This document shows, piece by piece, positions 8,404-17,718 of a stretch of 64,000 nt of DNA. Origin of the DNA: Candidatus Venteria ishoeyi (GTDB taxonomy: Bacteria; Pseudomonadota; Gammaproteobacteria; Beggiatoales; Beggiatoaceae); contig NZ_JAUCGJ010000023.1 in assembly GCF_030378065.1 (NCBI RefSeq), positions 1-64,000 on the forward strand. Direction: 5' to 3'. A program made the position numbers and the translations under genes. The stretch's first letter is position 1, and every line of letters begins with the position of its first letter. The notes under the pieces were generated by a model that had not been told where the DNA came from, searched no databases, and saw only the letters and a program-made list of their open reading frames with translations.

Positions 8404-8865
8404 ATGAAACAATATATGAAAAAAATACCAACAGGATTTACGATTGTCGAATTAATGGTTGTTGTTGCAGTAATTGGTGTACTAGCCAGTATTGCTATTC
8501 CTATTTACCGGGATTATATTGATCGTGGTAAGGTCTCTGAGGCGATGCAGCTCTTATCCGGCGTACGCATACCCTTGCAGGAGTATTTAATCGAGCGCGG
8601 AACCTGGCCCAGTATTGAGACGGTTGGCGCTAAAGGGCAAGGTAAATACACCACAAGTATTGTATCAGGAAAATATGTTAAGGATAGTAAAAACGTTTAT
8701 TATGCGGAAGCGACAATGCGGGGTGATTCTTCTACAAGCATTGGTGGCAAGAAAGTCAGAATGATTTACCTGCCAGGAGCGCGTGACTGGGATTGTACCG
8801 TGGAAGATATTGATGCTAATGAAGCATTGGATTACCGTTATTTACCCTCTGCCTGTAAAGATTGA
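8404..8865 (+). CDS. Type IV major pilin-like prepilin (PilA)
   Basis: 153 residues. The leader MKQYMKKIPTG is followed by FTIVELMVVVAVIGVLASIA: the prepilin peptidase cleavage site Gly-Phe, Glu at +5, and the hydrophobic helix. Two Cys near the C-terminus (about 131 and 151) can form the D-region disulfide of type IVa pilins. The start at 8404 (GGAGAG ribosome site) is preferred to the in-frame ATG at 8386, which would lengthen the leader. It is driven by a candidate sigma-54 promoter. No other pil genes adjoin, which is normal for a major pilin. A minor pseudopilin cannot be excluded. Its last 28 bp overlap the convergent phosphoesterase gene. Confidence 0.82.
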   Translation: MKQYMKKIPTGFTIVELMVVVAVIGVLASIAIPIYRDYIDRGKVSEAMQLLSGVRIPLQEYLIERGTWPSIETVGAKGQGKYTTSIVSGKYVKDSKNVYYAEATMRGDSSTSIGGKKVRMIYLPGARDWDCTVEDIDANEALDYRYLPSACKD

Positions 8866-9359
8866 ATATCAAGGTGCATATTTTCCAGGTCAGCCAACAC
8901 AAAAGTAGCTTGAGCACCTATACCACCTACCGTACCTGGATTACATAATATGCAGGTGCCTGCCTTGATAGTTTCAATGCTACGGATTTCTGCACGGTGG
9001 TTATGTCCGCAGCAAACTAAATCATAGTCCCCGGTCACAGCCATGGCTTTGGCGTAATGGGGATAATGTACAAGGAAAATGCGTTGTCCGGCAAGTTCTA
9101 GCGAGGCATCCTGCCCATAATAGTGAATCAGGCTGTCTGTTTTATGAGACAGCCTGGATAAAGCATACAAATCCCCGGTATTATTGCCGTGAATCACATG
9201 AACGGGTAATTCAAATTTTTGAATTTTTGCCAGCGTACTTGGTGCAACCACATCGCCACAATGCAACACAGCTTCCGCGCCCTGTGCTTTGGCGCTGGCA
9301 ACTGCTGCACATAGCACGGGGATATTGTCATGGCTGTCGGAAAGAATACAAATACGCAT
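8838..9359 (-). CDS. YfcE/MJ0936-type metallophosphoesterase
   Basis: 173 residues, a compact calcineurin-like phosphoesterase. The metal motifs are visible in order: D-x-H in LSDSHDN (N-terminus), GD in HCGDVV, GN in IHGNNTGD, H in LVHYPHY, and GHNH in CCGHNHRAE near the C-terminus. The family hydrolyses phosphodiesters such as bis-pNPP in vitro; the natural substrate is unknown. It is followed 9 nt downstream of its start by the ppa gene on the same strand, so the two are likely cotranscribed (ppa first). The 3' end overlaps the pilin gene tail to tail. Confidence 0.85.
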   Translation of the reverse strand: MRICILSDSHDNIPVLCAAVASAKAQGAEAVLHCGDVVAPSTLAKIQKFELPVHVIHGNNTGDLYALSRLSHKTDSLIHYYGQDASLELAGQRIFLVHYPHYAKAMAVTGDYDLVCCGHNHRAEIRSIETIKAGTCILCNPGTVGGIGAQATFVLADLENMHLDIQSLQAEGK

Positions 9360-9368
9360 TAAATGCCC

Positions 9369-9917
9369 TTAAAAATGTGGTTTTTCTGGCGTTTTCTGAA
9401 AACGTTCCAGACTGGCTAAAATTTCCTGTTTTGCCACATCCAGCCCATCCCAGCCTTGAATTTCAACCCATTTGTTATTTTCAATATCTTTATAATGATT
9501 AAAAAAGTGGGCAATGCGCTTTAACAAGGTTTCCGGCAGGTCATCAATTGTTTTAACGCCACGATAATCTGTACAAACCTTATCAATCGGCACAGCTAAA
9601 ATTTTAGCATCAGGCCCGGATTCATCCGTCATTTTCAATACGGCTAAAGGGCGGCAGGTAATAACGGAACCACTGATAACAGGAATGGGGGTTAATACCA
9701 GTACATCAACCGGATCACCGTCTTCAGAGAGGGTATGGGGAATATAACCATAATTACAAGGATAATGCATGGCGGCATTCATAAAACGATCAACATACAT
9801 CGCGCCAGTATCGTGATCCACTTCATATTTTACTGGATCGCTGTGCGCGGGTATTTCAATAATGACATTAACTTCTTCTGGTACCAGTTTTCCTGGACTG
9901 ACTCGATCTAAATTCAT
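9369..9917 (-). CDS. ppa: Inorganic pyrophosphatase (family I)
   Basis: 182 residues (E. coli 176). The enzyme hydrolyses pyrophosphate to phosphate with Mg and acts as a hexamer in the cytoplasm. Family I motifs are complete: [15 protein letters not shown] near the N-terminus, YGYIPHT, the signature [11 protein letters not shown] with the metal Asp residues, and [12 protein letters not shown]. The start at 9917 gives the normal family N-terminus ([10 protein letters not shown]) with a GGGG site upstream; a longer frame from 9947 adds ten residues with no support. Confidence 0.95.
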   Translation of the reverse strand: MNLDRVSPGKLVPEEVNVIIEIPAHSDPVKYEVDHDTGAMYVDRFMNAAMHYPCNYGYIPHTLSEDGDPVDVLVLTPIPVISGSVITCRPLAVLKMTDESGPDAKILAVPIDKVCTDYRGVKTIDDLPETLLKRIAHFFNHYKDIENNKWVEIQGWDGLDVAKQEILASLERFQKTPEKPHF

Positions 9918-10100
9918 AACGCAATACCCCTCATCCTGAAAAAACAAAAGCCCTTCATTATGCCAGTCATACCAGCCATATGAAACAATTATTAATAATT
10001 TTTTTGCCGTATTAAATGCAGCTTGTTAAAATCTGGCGTTACCCAAAAGCTTCACAATGTGCTTTAAGGTACAAAAAACCGCGTTTTACGCCACGCTGAT

Positions 10101-10128
10101 TTTTGGCTGATTTGCCAAAAATATTTTT
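10101..10128 (+). terminator. Hairpin with T-run upstream of queF
   Basis: TTTTGGC pairs with GCCAAAA around a TGATTT loop and is followed by ATATTTTTTG. It lies inside a fragment of the family B repeat (CACGCTGATTTTT) and about 28 nt before queF. It could attenuate queF or be a leftover of the repeat. I found no preQ1 riboswitch core in front of it. Confidence 0.45.
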
Positions 10129-10155
10129 TGATTATTATTAACAACGGAGTCTGGT

Positions 10156-10545
10156 ATGCCCTCAACCCCTTCCAAAGCCCTGGAAACCTTTGACAATCCT
10201 CAAACTGATCGAGACTATACCATCCGTATTCGTATGCCGGAGTTTACCTGCTTATGTCCAAAAACCGGACAACCTGACTTTGCAGAACTGCATCTGGAAT
10301 ATGTACCGGATGCGCTGTGCGTGGAACTTAAAGCGCTGAAAAATTATATCTGGTCTTACCGCGATGAAGGTGCGTTTCATGAAGCGGTGAGCAATCAAAT
10401 TTTGCAGGATTTGGTCGCAGCCTGTCAGCCACGTTTTATGCGTCTGCGCTCAGAATTTAACGTGCGTGGCGGCGTTTATACCAGTGTTGTGGTGGAACAC
10501 CACGCGCCAAATTGGCAAGCAGCGCCCGTTGTGCAATTACCATGA
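10156..10545 (+). CDS. queF: NADPH-dependent 7-cyano-7-deazaguanine reductase QueF (short type)
   Basis: 129 residues, the single-domain form. It reduces the nitrile preQ0 to the amine preQ1 in queuosine tRNA modification. The catalytic Cys (about residue 34) lies in [13 protein letters not shown] with its Asp partner (about 41). The QueF substrate segment is present as [17 protein letters not shown], a variant of the usual ESK-YxxSFR pattern. The start ATG at 10156 is preceded by CGGAG. It overlaps queC by 4 nt, so the two successive pathway enzymes are translationally coupled. Confidence 0.95.
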   Translation: MPSTPSKALETFDNPQTDRDYTIRIRMPEFTCLCPKTGQPDFAELHLEYVPDALCVELKALKNYIWSYRDEGAFHEAVSNQILQDLVAACQPRFMRLRSEFNVRGGVYTSVVVEHHAPNWQAAPVVQLP

Positions 10546-11246
10546 GCCACGAAGTCAGCGCAACAGGCAAAAATGCCATTGTTTTGCTCAGTGGTGGCCT
10601 GGATTCTACAACCGTGTTAGCCATTGCAAAAGTACAGGGCTTTCAGGTGTACGCCTTATCTTTTTCTTATGGGCAACGTCATCAACAGGAACTGGAATGC
10701 GCCAGACACATTGCCAAACAGCAAAATGTCGTGGAGCATCGCACTGCTCAGTTAGACTTGGCTTTATTTGGCGGCTCTGCACTTACTGATGATATTGAGG
10801 TACCGAAAACTGCTGCCGCGCAGCAGATTGGGCAAAAAATCCCCATTACTTACGTGCCTGCACGCAATACCATCTTTTTATCCTATGCCTTGGCATGGGC
10901 GGAGGTCTTACCGGCCCAGGATATTTTTATTGGCGTTAATGCACTGGATTTCAGTGGTTATCCTGATTGCCGCCCGGATTATATTGCAGCCTTTGAACAT
11001 ATGGCGAACCTGGCAACGCGCCTGGGTACTGAAAGTGGGATGCCGCTGAAAATTCATACCCCGCTGATTAAGCTCAGCAAAGCGCAAATTATTCAACAAG
11101 GGTTGGAATTGGGCGTGGACTACGGACAAACCAGCACCTGCTATGCGCCACAAGCAGATGGCAAACCCTGCGGGGAATGTGAAGCCTGCCGCCTGCGTCA
11201 GCGCGGTTTTAAACAATTAGGTCTGAGCGATCCGCTATTATCCTAA
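10542..11246 (+). CDS. queC: 7-cyano-7-deazaguanine synthase QueC
   Basis: 234 residues. It converts 7-carboxy-7-deazaguanine to preQ0 using ATP and ammonia. The ATP-pyrophosphatase loop SGGLDST lies at about 17-23. The zinc site is at the C-terminus (C in TSTCYAP, then CGECEAC). The start ATG overlaps the queF stop as ATGA; a longer frame from 10512 would run further into queF and lacks support. queD and queE are not nearby. Confidence 0.95.
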   Translation: MSHEVSATGKNAIVLLSGGLDSTTVLAIAKVQGFQVYALSFSYGQRHQQELECARHIAKQQNVVEHRTAQLDLALFGGSALTDDIEVPKTAAAQQIGQKIPITYVPARNTIFLSYALAWAEVLPAQDIFIGVNALDFSGYPDCRPDYIAAFEHMANLATRLGTESGMPLKIHTPLIKLSKAQIIQQGLELGVDYGQTSTCYAPQADGKPCGECEACRLRQRGFKQLGLSDPLLS

Positions 11247-11250
11247 ACGG

Positions 11251-11299
11251 TTTACGGTTTACGGTTTACGGTTTACGGTTTACGGTTTACGGTTTACGG
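11251..11299 (+). repeat. Heptanucleotide tandem repeat, 7 copies of TTTACGG
   Basis: Seven perfect, uninterrupted copies follow a partial AAACGG unit. The array starts 5 nt after the queC stop. Perfect short arrays of this kind change length by slippage. Heptamer arrays are reported from cyanobacteria and Beggiatoa-type bacteria. No coding role is possible here. Confidence 0.95.
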
Positions 11300-11384
11300 T
11301 TATATTTTTAGAAATTTCAGGTGTTGTCAACTGCTTATTGGCAACTGATAACCATAAAGTGCTAAGTTTCATCAAATCCAGGTT

Positions 11385-11543
11385 AGGTAACTCACAAGAA
11401 ATAACACCCCCGTAGCGCGCAGGATTTTTATCTGTTTTCAAGGCGTGAAAACCGGCGCATAGTGAGCTATGTAACGGTTTTTACAACGCGGAAAACGGGT
11501 AAAAAGACCAGCGAAATGGAGGGGTATTCGCTGCGAGTTACCT
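11385..11543 (-). repeat. 159-bp foldback element, family A, diverged copy in reverse orientation
   Basis: The ends AGGTAACTC and GAGTTACCT are exact complements but differ from the AGGAGTGAG ends of the other copies, so both arms changed together. Read on the minus strand, the core keeps GCTGGTCTTTTT, GCGTTGT, TTACATAGCT, CTATGCGCC, CACGCCTTGAAAA and ATAAAAATCCTGCGC. In the central stem an A-T pair has become C-G (AACAG/CTGTT to AACCG/CGGTT), and in the next stem A-T has become G-C. The element ends 20 nt before sbcB. Confidence 0.85.
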
Positions 11544-11563
11544 TAAAATAACGGAAAAACGAA

Positions 11564-13009
11564 ATGACATCCCAAACTTTTTACTGGCACGATTATGAAA
11601 CCTTTGGTCGCAGCCCACAGCGGGACAGGCCAGCGCAATTTGCCGGCATTCGTACCGATATGGATTTTAATATTATCGGTGCGCCTTTGATGGTGTATTG
11701 CAAACCCGCCAATGATTTTCTGCCGGAACCGGGGGCGTGTTTATTAACCGGTATTACCCCGCAAATCTGTCTGGAAAAAGGGCTGTGTGAAGCAGACTTT
11801 ATCAGCCGTATTCATGCCGAATTCAGTCAACCTGGCACCTGTGGCCTGGGTTATAACAGCCTGCGTTTTGATGATGAAGTCACGCGCAATACCTTATACC
11901 GCAACTTGTTTGATCCCTACACCCGGGAATATCAAAATGGCAACTCGCGCTGGGATTTAATCGACATGGTGCGCCTGACCTACGCCCTGCGCCCGGAAGG
12001 TTTTGAATGGCCCTTGCGTGAAGACGGAAAGCCCAGTTTCAGGCTGGAGCACTTAACCGCAGCTAATGGCATTGTGCAGGAAGGCGCGCATGATGCTTTG
12101 GTGGATGTCAAGGCCACCATAGAACTGGCTAAACTGATTAAAACTCGGCAGCCGCGTTTATACCAATGGGTATTTGATAATCGTGGCAAAACTGCTGTCG
12201 CAAACTTACTGGACTTGCATGAGCAAAAACCCGTGTTGCATACTTCGCGCATGTTTCCGGCGGAATATGGCTGCACTACCATGATCATCCCATTATGTGC
12301 CCATCCCAGCATCCGCACCCAGATTATCTGCTGGGATTTACGTTATGATCCCGCGCCTTTATTTGAGCTGGATGCAGAAAAAATTACCACACTATTGTTT
12401 ACCCGCAAAGCTGATTTGCCGGAAGACAGCCCGCATATCGCCTTGAAAACCGTGCACAGCAATAAATGTCCGGTATTGGCTCCGCTGAATGTCTTACGCG
12501 AAGGCAATGCTGAGCGCATTCAACTGGATATGCAACAATGCCAACGCCATGCCGAGCAGTTACAAGAAGCGAGCGCAACATTAAAAAGTAAATTACAACA
12601 AGTATTTGCAAGCCATGAATTTGAAGCCCCAAGCGATCCAGACCTCATGATTTACAGCGGTGGTTTTCTCAGCTCGCAGGATAAACGCCAACTGGAAAAA
12701 GTACGCCGCCTGTCACCACAAAAACTGGCAACAGCATCACCTGATTTTGCAGACAAACGCCTGCCGGAAATGCTGTTTCGCTACCGCGCCCGCAATTATC
12801 CGGAAACCCTGAACCCAACTGAACGTGCACGCTGGGAAATTTATCGCAGCCGACGTCTGACAGAAGCTGATGGTAGTGCCAGCTTGAATTATGAGCAATA
12901 TCAAACAGAACTGGCACAACAACAAGCAGATTCCACACTCTCCAAAGCAAAAAAACAGCTATTGAGCGACCTGAAAGCTTATGCTGAAATAATTGTAAAT
13001 CCTGTCTAA
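11564..13009 (+). CDS. sbcB: Exodeoxyribonuclease I (SbcB)
   Basis: 481 residues (E. coli 475). A 3'-5' single-strand DNA exonuclease acting in mismatch repair and recombination. The DEDDh set is visible: D-Y-E in WHDYETFGR (about 10-12), the second Asp in GYNSLRFDDE, and the His-Asp pair in GAHDALVDV. Downstream lie the SH3-like and C-terminal helical extensions of the family, including ERARWEIYRSRRL. The gene is alone, preceded by a foldback element, and followed by a transporter on the same strand. Confidence 0.95.
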   Translation: MTSQTFYWHDYETFGRSPQRDRPAQFAGIRTDMDFNIIGAPLMVYCKPANDFLPEPGACLLTGITPQICLEKGLCEADFISRIHAEFSQPGTCGLGYNSLRFDDEVTRNTLYRNLFDPYTREYQNGNSRWDLIDMVRLTYALRPEGFEWPLREDGKPSFRLEHLTAANGIVQEGAHDALVDVKATIELAKLIKTRQPRLYQWVFDNRGKTAVANLLDLHEQKPVLHTSRMFPAEYGCTTMIIPLCAHPSIRTQIICWDLRYDPAPLFELDAEKITTLLFTRKADLPEDSPHIALKTVHSNKCPVLAPLNVLREGNAERIQLDMQQCQRHAEQLQEASATLKSKLQQVFASHEFEAPSDPDLMIYSGGFLSSQDKRQLEKVRRLSPQKLATASPDFADKRLPEMLFRYRARNYPETLNPTERARWEIYRSRRLTEADGSASLNYEQYQTELAQQQADSTLSKAKKQLLSDLKAYAEIIVNPV

Positions 13010-13064
13010 TAGGAGTCTGTTATACTGCCGCTTTTTTTATCAAAAAGGATGATTTTTCCAGACC

Positions 13065-14426
13065 ATGGATACCAACATGACGCCCATAGAAAAACGGGCA
13101 AGCACCGCATTAAGCGGCATTATGGCCTTGCGTATGCTTGGGCTGTTTATGATTTTGCCGGTTTTTTCCTTATATGCGCAGCAACTACCTGATGTAACAC
13201 CCACTTTAATCGGTTTGGCGATTGGCATCTATGGCCTGACCCAAGGTCTGTTGCAAATTCCCTTTGGTCTGTTATCTGATCGCATTGGACGCAAACCCGT
13301 TATTATCGGTGGTTTATTAATTTTTGCGCTGGGTAGCGTGGTGGCGGCACAGGCGCAAGACATCTGGATGATTATTGTAGGGCGCGGCTTGCAGGGTGCA
13401 GGCGCGATTGCCGCTGCATTGATGGCTTTAACCGCCGATCTCACCCGCGAAGAACATCGCATGAAAGCGATGGCAACAATCGGCATGAGCATAGGCATGG
13501 CATTTTTGCTGGCGATGATTGCCGGCCCGATTATTAACCAATGGATAGGCGTGCCGGGTATTTTCTGGTTGATTGCCGCTGGCGCGATTGGCGGTATCGG
13601 CATCGTCATCTGGGTAGTGCCTACGCCGCTGCACACGCGGGTACATCGTGATGCGGAAACCGTACCTGCACAACTGGGGCAGGTCTTAAAAGATGCACAG
13701 TTATTGCGTCTGGATGTCGGTATTTTAACTTTACACGCACAATTAACAGCCTTATTTGTCGTATTTCCACTGGCTTTGCATAACAATGTCGGGCTGGCTG
13801 TTGCCGAGCATTGGAAAGTCTATTTGCCCGTGATGTTATTATCCATTATTAGTTTAATACCATTGGTGATTTACGCCGAAAAATATCGCCATATCAAACT
13901 GGTATTCAGTGCCATGATTGCGCTGCTGACAGTAACTAGCCTGGCATTTTCAGGATTCCATAATGACTTATGGGTTATGGGTCTTTTATTGTGGCTGTTT
14001 TTTACCGCCTTTAATGTGCTGGAATCCATTTTGCCTTCGCTGGTCAGTAAAATTGCGCCGCCGGATAACAAAGGCACGGCAATGGGCATGTATTCCACCA
14101 GCCAGTTTCTTGGGGCTTTTATCGGTGGTCTTTGTGGTGGCTGGTTGTATCACCACAGCGGTTTTGCCGCCGTGTTCTGGTTTTGCGCAGGGATTAATCT
14201 GATTTGGCTGCTGCTGGCTGTTACTATGAGGCAACCCACTTATTTCACCAGTTATCTGCTGAAAATTGCACCAATGAACACGCAAGAGGCCACAGTTTTG
14301 CATCAACAACTGATAGCGATAGAAGGTGTTGCGCAAGCGGTGGTCATTTGCGAAGATGAAGTTGCATATTTGAAAATTGATTCTAAAAAACTCAATTTTT
14401 CAGCACTGGACGCTTATTCAGTTTAA
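13065..14426 (+). CDS. MFS transporter, YajR-like, with C-terminal soluble domain
   Basis: 453 residues: 12 membrane segments (about 20-390) and a cytoplasmic C-terminal domain of about 60 residues. The MFS signature GLLSDRIGRKPVI lies in the first cytoplasmic loop. The tail (VLHQQLIAIEGVAQAVV and following) resembles the ferredoxin-like YAM domain of E. coli YajR, which binds metal in structures. Transport substrate is unknown. The start is either 13065 or the ATG four codons later at 13077; an AAGGATG site lies about 14 nt before the first. A weak AT-rich hairpin separates it from ssb. Confidence 0.8.
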   Translation: MDTNMTPIEKRASTALSGIMALRMLGLFMILPVFSLYAQQLPDVTPTLIGLAIGIYGLTQGLLQIPFGLLSDRIGRKPVIIGGLLIFALGSVVAAQAQDIWMIIVGRGLQGAGAIAAALMALTADLTREEHRMKAMATIGMSIGMAFLLAMIAGPIINQWIGVPGIFWLIAAGAIGGIGIVIWVVPTPLHTRVHRDAETVPAQLGQVLKDAQLLRLDVGILTLHAQLTALFVVFPLALHNNVGLAVAEHWKVYLPVMLLSIISLIPLVIYAEKYRHIKLVFSAMIALLTVTSLAFSGFHNDLWVMGLLLWLFFTAFNVLESILPSLVSKIAPPDNKGTAMGMYSTSQFLGAFIGGLCGGWLYHHSGFAAVFWFCAGINLIWLLLAVTMRQPTYFTSYLLKIAPMNTQEATVLHQQLIAIEGVAQAVVICEDEVAYLKIDSKKLNFSALDAYSV

Positions 14427-14427
14427 C

Positions 14428-14454
14428 TTTAGAAAAATCTTTAATTTTTCTAAA
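14428..14454 (+). repeat. AT-rich hairpin between the MFS gene and ssb
   Basis: TTTAGAAAAAT and ATTTTTCTAAA are exact complements with a 5-nt loop. The stem starts 2 nt after the MFS stop. It is weak (two GC pairs) and may be a poor terminator or a pause site. Confidence 0.4.
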
Positions 14455-14474
14455 AAATCAGGAGTATATAAAAC

Positions 14475-14957
14475 ATGGCAAGAGGCGTAAACAAGGTTAT
14501 TTTAATTGGACGCATAGGTAAAGACCCGGAAGTGCGTTACACGGCAAGCGGTTCTGCAATGGCAAATATCACACTTGCTACAAATGATGTCTGGACGGAT
14601 AAACAAAGTGGGGAGAAGCAGGAACGCACAGAATGGCATCGCATAGTATTTTTTAGCCGACTTGCAGAAATTGTCGGAGAATATCTGCGTAAAGGCAGTC
14701 AGGTTTATATCGAAGGTCGTTTGCAAACCCGAAAATGGCAGGATCAAAGTGGTGCGGATCGTTGGACTACCGAAATCATTGCCCATGAAATGCAAATGCT
14801 GGATGCGCGAGGTGATAATGTGGGGTATACCCCTCCTGCTGCCAGCCCTCAATCAGCGCCAGCACCCGCAGCGCCGGCACCTGCAACCACCAGCGTGGCA
14901 CCACCCAGTGGCAGCACACCACCCGCGCAGGATTTTGATGATGATATTCCTTTTTAA
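14475..14957 (+). CDS. ssb: Single-stranded DNA-binding protein
   Basis: 160 residues. An N-terminal OB fold ([18 protein letters not shown], then EWHRIVFF) occupies about 1-110, a Pro/Ala-rich flexible linker about 115-150, and the acidic tip DDDIPF ends the protein; this tip recruits repair and replication partners. A GGAG site precedes the ATG. Nearby sbcB codes for exonuclease I, which binds this tip in E. coli. Confidence 0.97.
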   Translation: MARGVNKVILIGRIGKDPEVRYTASGSAMANITLATNDVWTDKQSGEKQERTEWHRIVFFSRLAEIVGEYLRKGSQVYIEGRLQTRKWQDQSGADRWTTEIIAHEMQMLDARGDNVGYTPPAASPQSAPAPAAPAPATTSVAPPSGSTPPAQDFDDDIPF

Positions 14958-14970
14958 TGGGCGTATAAAA

Positions 14971-16569
14971 ATGATTAAAAACAAGCACTACTGCTTGCTT
15001 GTTTTTTTATTATTTGGCATACCACTGCTCGCAATAGCCGCACCCTCTGATTTACCAATCAAGCATTGGTTACAGGTGCAAATCAACAATCCACAGCAAT
15101 GGCAGCAGCTTAGTCAGCTTGTTGATGATGTCCGTCGCCAGCCTTCAGGGCTGGTTGATATTTATGCAGACACAACAACCCAGCAGGCATTGCTCAATGC
15201 TGGTTTTGATGTGCAACTGAAAATTCAGAACTTAAGCCACTATTATCAACAACGCGCAAGCAGCGCGCAGCGGCGTAGTAATATGCCTCTGGGCGTGGGT
15301 TCTATGGCAGGGTTTCGCACCATTGAAGAACTGGATGCAGAAATCAGTCGTCTGGCAGCAAGCTATCCGCATTTAATTCATGCTTTTATCGCGGGATATA
15401 GTCATGAGGGACGGCCTTTATGGGTGCTAAGGCTCTCGGATAATCCGCAGCAGTATGAAGCCGAAGAACCTACGGTATGGATGGATGGGCTGCATCATGC
15501 GCGTGAGGTGATTACGGGGGAAATACTGCTGCAACTGGCAGATTATCTGGCTACTGCCTATGCGCAGGACAGTCAGATTCAGGACTTGCTGAATAATCGC
15601 AATCTGTTGTTAATGCCTTGCGTGAATCCCGATGGTTATGCGTATAACCAACAAATTGCACCACAGGGTGGTGGTTTGTGGCGAAAAAACCGCAGCGCTA
15701 ATGCTGATGGTAGTTTTGGGGTCGATTTAAACCGCAATTATGCCACCGCCTGGGGTGATGCCTGGGCGGGTTCCAGCGGTAATCCACAAAGTACGCAATA
15801 TCGTGGCGAAATGGCGTTTTCCGAGCCGGAAACTGCTGCTTTGGCGCAACTCTGGTCACAACAACATCCACAGTTGGCTTTGAGCCTGCACAGTTATGGC
15901 GAATACTGGATGTTTCCCTGGGGATTTCAGCCTGCCCCCATTGTCGATGAGATCTGGTTTCGTGAACAGGCTGCACTCATGACGCAAGATAATCACTACC
16001 GGGTTGACAGTGCCTGGAATTTATTTGGTTCCAGTAATGGTGCTACGGATGATTATTTATACGATACCTATGGCACGCTGGTATATACCGTGGAAGTTGG
16101 CACGCAGGCAGATGGTTTCTGGCCAGAACCTGAACGTATTTTACCCTTGTTTCAACAATTGTTGCCAGGTTTGCTGACAGCTTTAGAAATCCCCCTTTAT
16201 GTGCCACCCATTTTATCAGTACAAGGTAGCAGCATTGCCGCTGAAGCCTTAAATATTCAGGTTAATACCCACGCCAATACGCCAGTGACGGTTTATTGCG
16301 CATTGCAGGCAGAAAACCACTTATCCATTCCTGGTATTTTGGGGCAGGTGTATTTATCCTTGCCAGCCCATCCTTTATTACAGGGTATGAGCGATGAGAA
16401 TGGACAAATCAGTTGGCTGCTTAATATGCCAGAGCCTTTACCCAGCGGTATTTCAGGCGTGGCTTTGCAAGCTTTTGTGGAAACCGCGTCTCCGCGTTTA
16501 AGCTGTACCCAGTGGCTCCAACTGGGGGAAGCTGCACTTAAATTAACGACCAGGGCTTATTGTCCGTAA
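14971..16569 (+). CDS. Secreted M14 zinc carboxypeptidase
   Basis: About 532 residues. The signal peptide runs to about residue 24 (LLAIAAPS). An N-terminal propeptide-like region (about 25-110) precedes the peptidase domain (about 115-410). Zinc ligands are His and Glu in HHAREV (about 176 and 179) and the distal His in SLHSYGEYW; the catalytic Glu lies in VYTVEVGT. Substrate-binding Arg-Asn is in DLNRNYAT. The last 120 residues form an extra beta-rich domain. The start at 14971 is chosen because the signal peptide begins there; the open frame extends upstream through ssb without support. It probably trims C-terminal residues from extracellular peptides. Confidence 0.85.
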   Translation: MIKNKHYCLLVFLLFGIPLLAIAAPSDLPIKHWLQVQINNPQQWQQLSQLVDDVRRQPSGLVDIYADTTTQQALLNAGFDVQLKIQNLSHYYQQRASSAQRRSNMPLGVGSMAGFRTIEELDAEISRLAASYPHLIHAFIAGYSHEGRPLWVLRLSDNPQQYEAEEPTVWMDGLHHAREVITGEILLQLADYLATAYAQDSQIQDLLNNRNLLLMPCVNPDGYAYNQQIAPQGGGLWRKNRSANADGSFGVDLNRNYATAWGDAWAGSSGNPQSTQYRGEMAFSEPETAALAQLWSQQHPQLALSLHSYGEYWMFPWGFQPAPIVDEIWFREQAALMTQDNHYRVDSAWNLFGSSNGATDDYLYDTYGTLVYTVEVGTQADGFWPEPERILPLFQQLLPGLLTALEIPLYVPPILSVQGSSIAAEALNIQVNTHANTPVTVYCALQAENHLSIPGILGQVYLSLPAHPLLQGMSDENGQISWLLNMPEPLPSGISGVALQAFVETASPRLSCTQWLQLGEAALKLTTRAYCP

Positions 16570-16665
16570 GCTTGCTAAATTTTTTAGAATACCAAATACA
16601 GTGGACTTAATTTGTATTATACTAGTAAGTACAGGAATGCAACTAAGTAGACAGGAGTTTTAGCC

Positions 16666-17715
16666 ATGAATGCAAATACAACACAAATGAACGTGATGAA
16701 TATCCCCCTTTTTGATGTACCAGCGACATCTATGCCAGCGTTGATGACTGTTCCAGAAAAAAATGCCTTAAAAGCGCGCATCCGGGATTTGCTGAAACGG
16801 GAAAATGCAGTAATGGTCGCACATTATTATACAGATCCGGACATTCAATCTCTGGCTGAAGAAAGTGGTGGTTATATTGCAGATTCTCTGGAAATGGCGC
16901 GTTTTGGCAAGGAGCATGAAGCCACCACACTGGTGGTTTGCGGTGTACGTTTTATGGGGGAGACTGCAAAAATTCTCAGCCCTGAAAAAAGGGTATTAAT
17001 GCCAACGCTGGAAGCCACCTGTTCTCTGGATTTGGCTTGCCCGGCAGAATCATTTAGCAAATTTTGCGATCTGCACCCGGAACGCACGGTTGTGGTGTAT
17101 GCCAACACCTCTGCGGCAGTGAAAGCGCGGGCAGATTGGGTGGTGACTTCCAGTATTGCAGTCAAAGTTGCAGAACATCTGGCAGCACAGGGTAAAAAAA
17201 TTCTCTGGGCTCCGGATCGTTATCTGGGAAATTATGTAGAACAGGTGACGGGCGTGGATATGTTATGTTGGCAAGGGTCTTGCGTTGTACATGAGGAATT
17301 TAAAACGCAGGCACTGGAAATGTTAAAAGAAAAACATCCTGAAGCTGGCGTGCTGGTACATCCAGAATCACCTGCCAGCATTATTGCACTGGCTGATGTG
17401 GTGGGTTCGACCACGCAATTGATTAATGCTGCGCAACAAATGCCAAATCCAATATTTATTGTCGCGACAGATAAGGGGATTTTCTATAAAATGTCTCAGG
17501 CAGCACCAGAAAAAACTTTTATCGAAGCACCAACAATGGGGGAAGGCGCGACTTGTCGCAGTTGTGCACATTGCCCGTGGATGGCCATGAATGGACTGGA
17601 TAACTTAGCCACGACACTGGAATCTGGCAATAATGAGATTCTAGTCGATCCCGTCATTGGTCAACAAGCGATGGTTCCGCTACAACGTATGCTTGATTTT
17701 GCACGCCAGGGTTAG
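16666..17715 (+). CDS. nadA: Quinolinate synthase NadA
   Basis: 349 residues. A [4Fe-4S] enzyme that condenses iminoaspartate with dihydroxyacetone phosphate in NAD synthesis. Cluster cysteines are visible in the three expected places: [14 protein letters not shown] with [22 protein letters not shown], and [13 protein letters not shown]. The active-site [10 protein letters not shown] is near the N-terminus. AGGAG lies 9 nt before the start ATG. nadB and nadC are not adjacent. The next gene begins 3 nt after its stop and may be cotranscribed. Confidence 0.96.
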   Translation: MNANTTQMNVMNIPLFDVPATSMPALMTVPEKNALKARIRDLLKRENAVMVAHYYTDPDIQSLAEESGGYIADSLEMARFGKEHEATTLVVCGVRFMGETAKILSPEKRVLMPTLEATCSLDLACPAESFSKFCDLHPERTVVVYANTSAAVKARADWVVTSSIAVKVAEHLAAQGKKILWAPDRYLGNYVEQVTGVDMLCWQGSCVVHEEFKTQALEMLKEKHPEAGVLVHPESPASIIALADVVGSTTQLINAAQQMPNPIFIVATDKGIFYKMSQAAPEKTFIEAPTMGEGATCRSCAHCPWMAMNGLDNLATTLESGNNEILVDPVIGQQAMVPLQRMLDFARQG

Positions 17716-17718
17716 TCT

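Noticed and set aside
10000-10155. Possible preQ1 riboswitch before queF
   Set aside because: I searched by eye for the short pseudoknot core and found only a T-run hairpin and a piece of family B repeat.
11251-11299. CRISPR or integration-site reading of the heptamer array
   Set aside because: Units are 7 bp and contiguous; no spacer and no cas genes.
14662-14970. N-terminal extension of the M14 peptidase through ssb
   Set aside because: The extension is the ssb gene read in another frame; the signal peptide starts at 14971.
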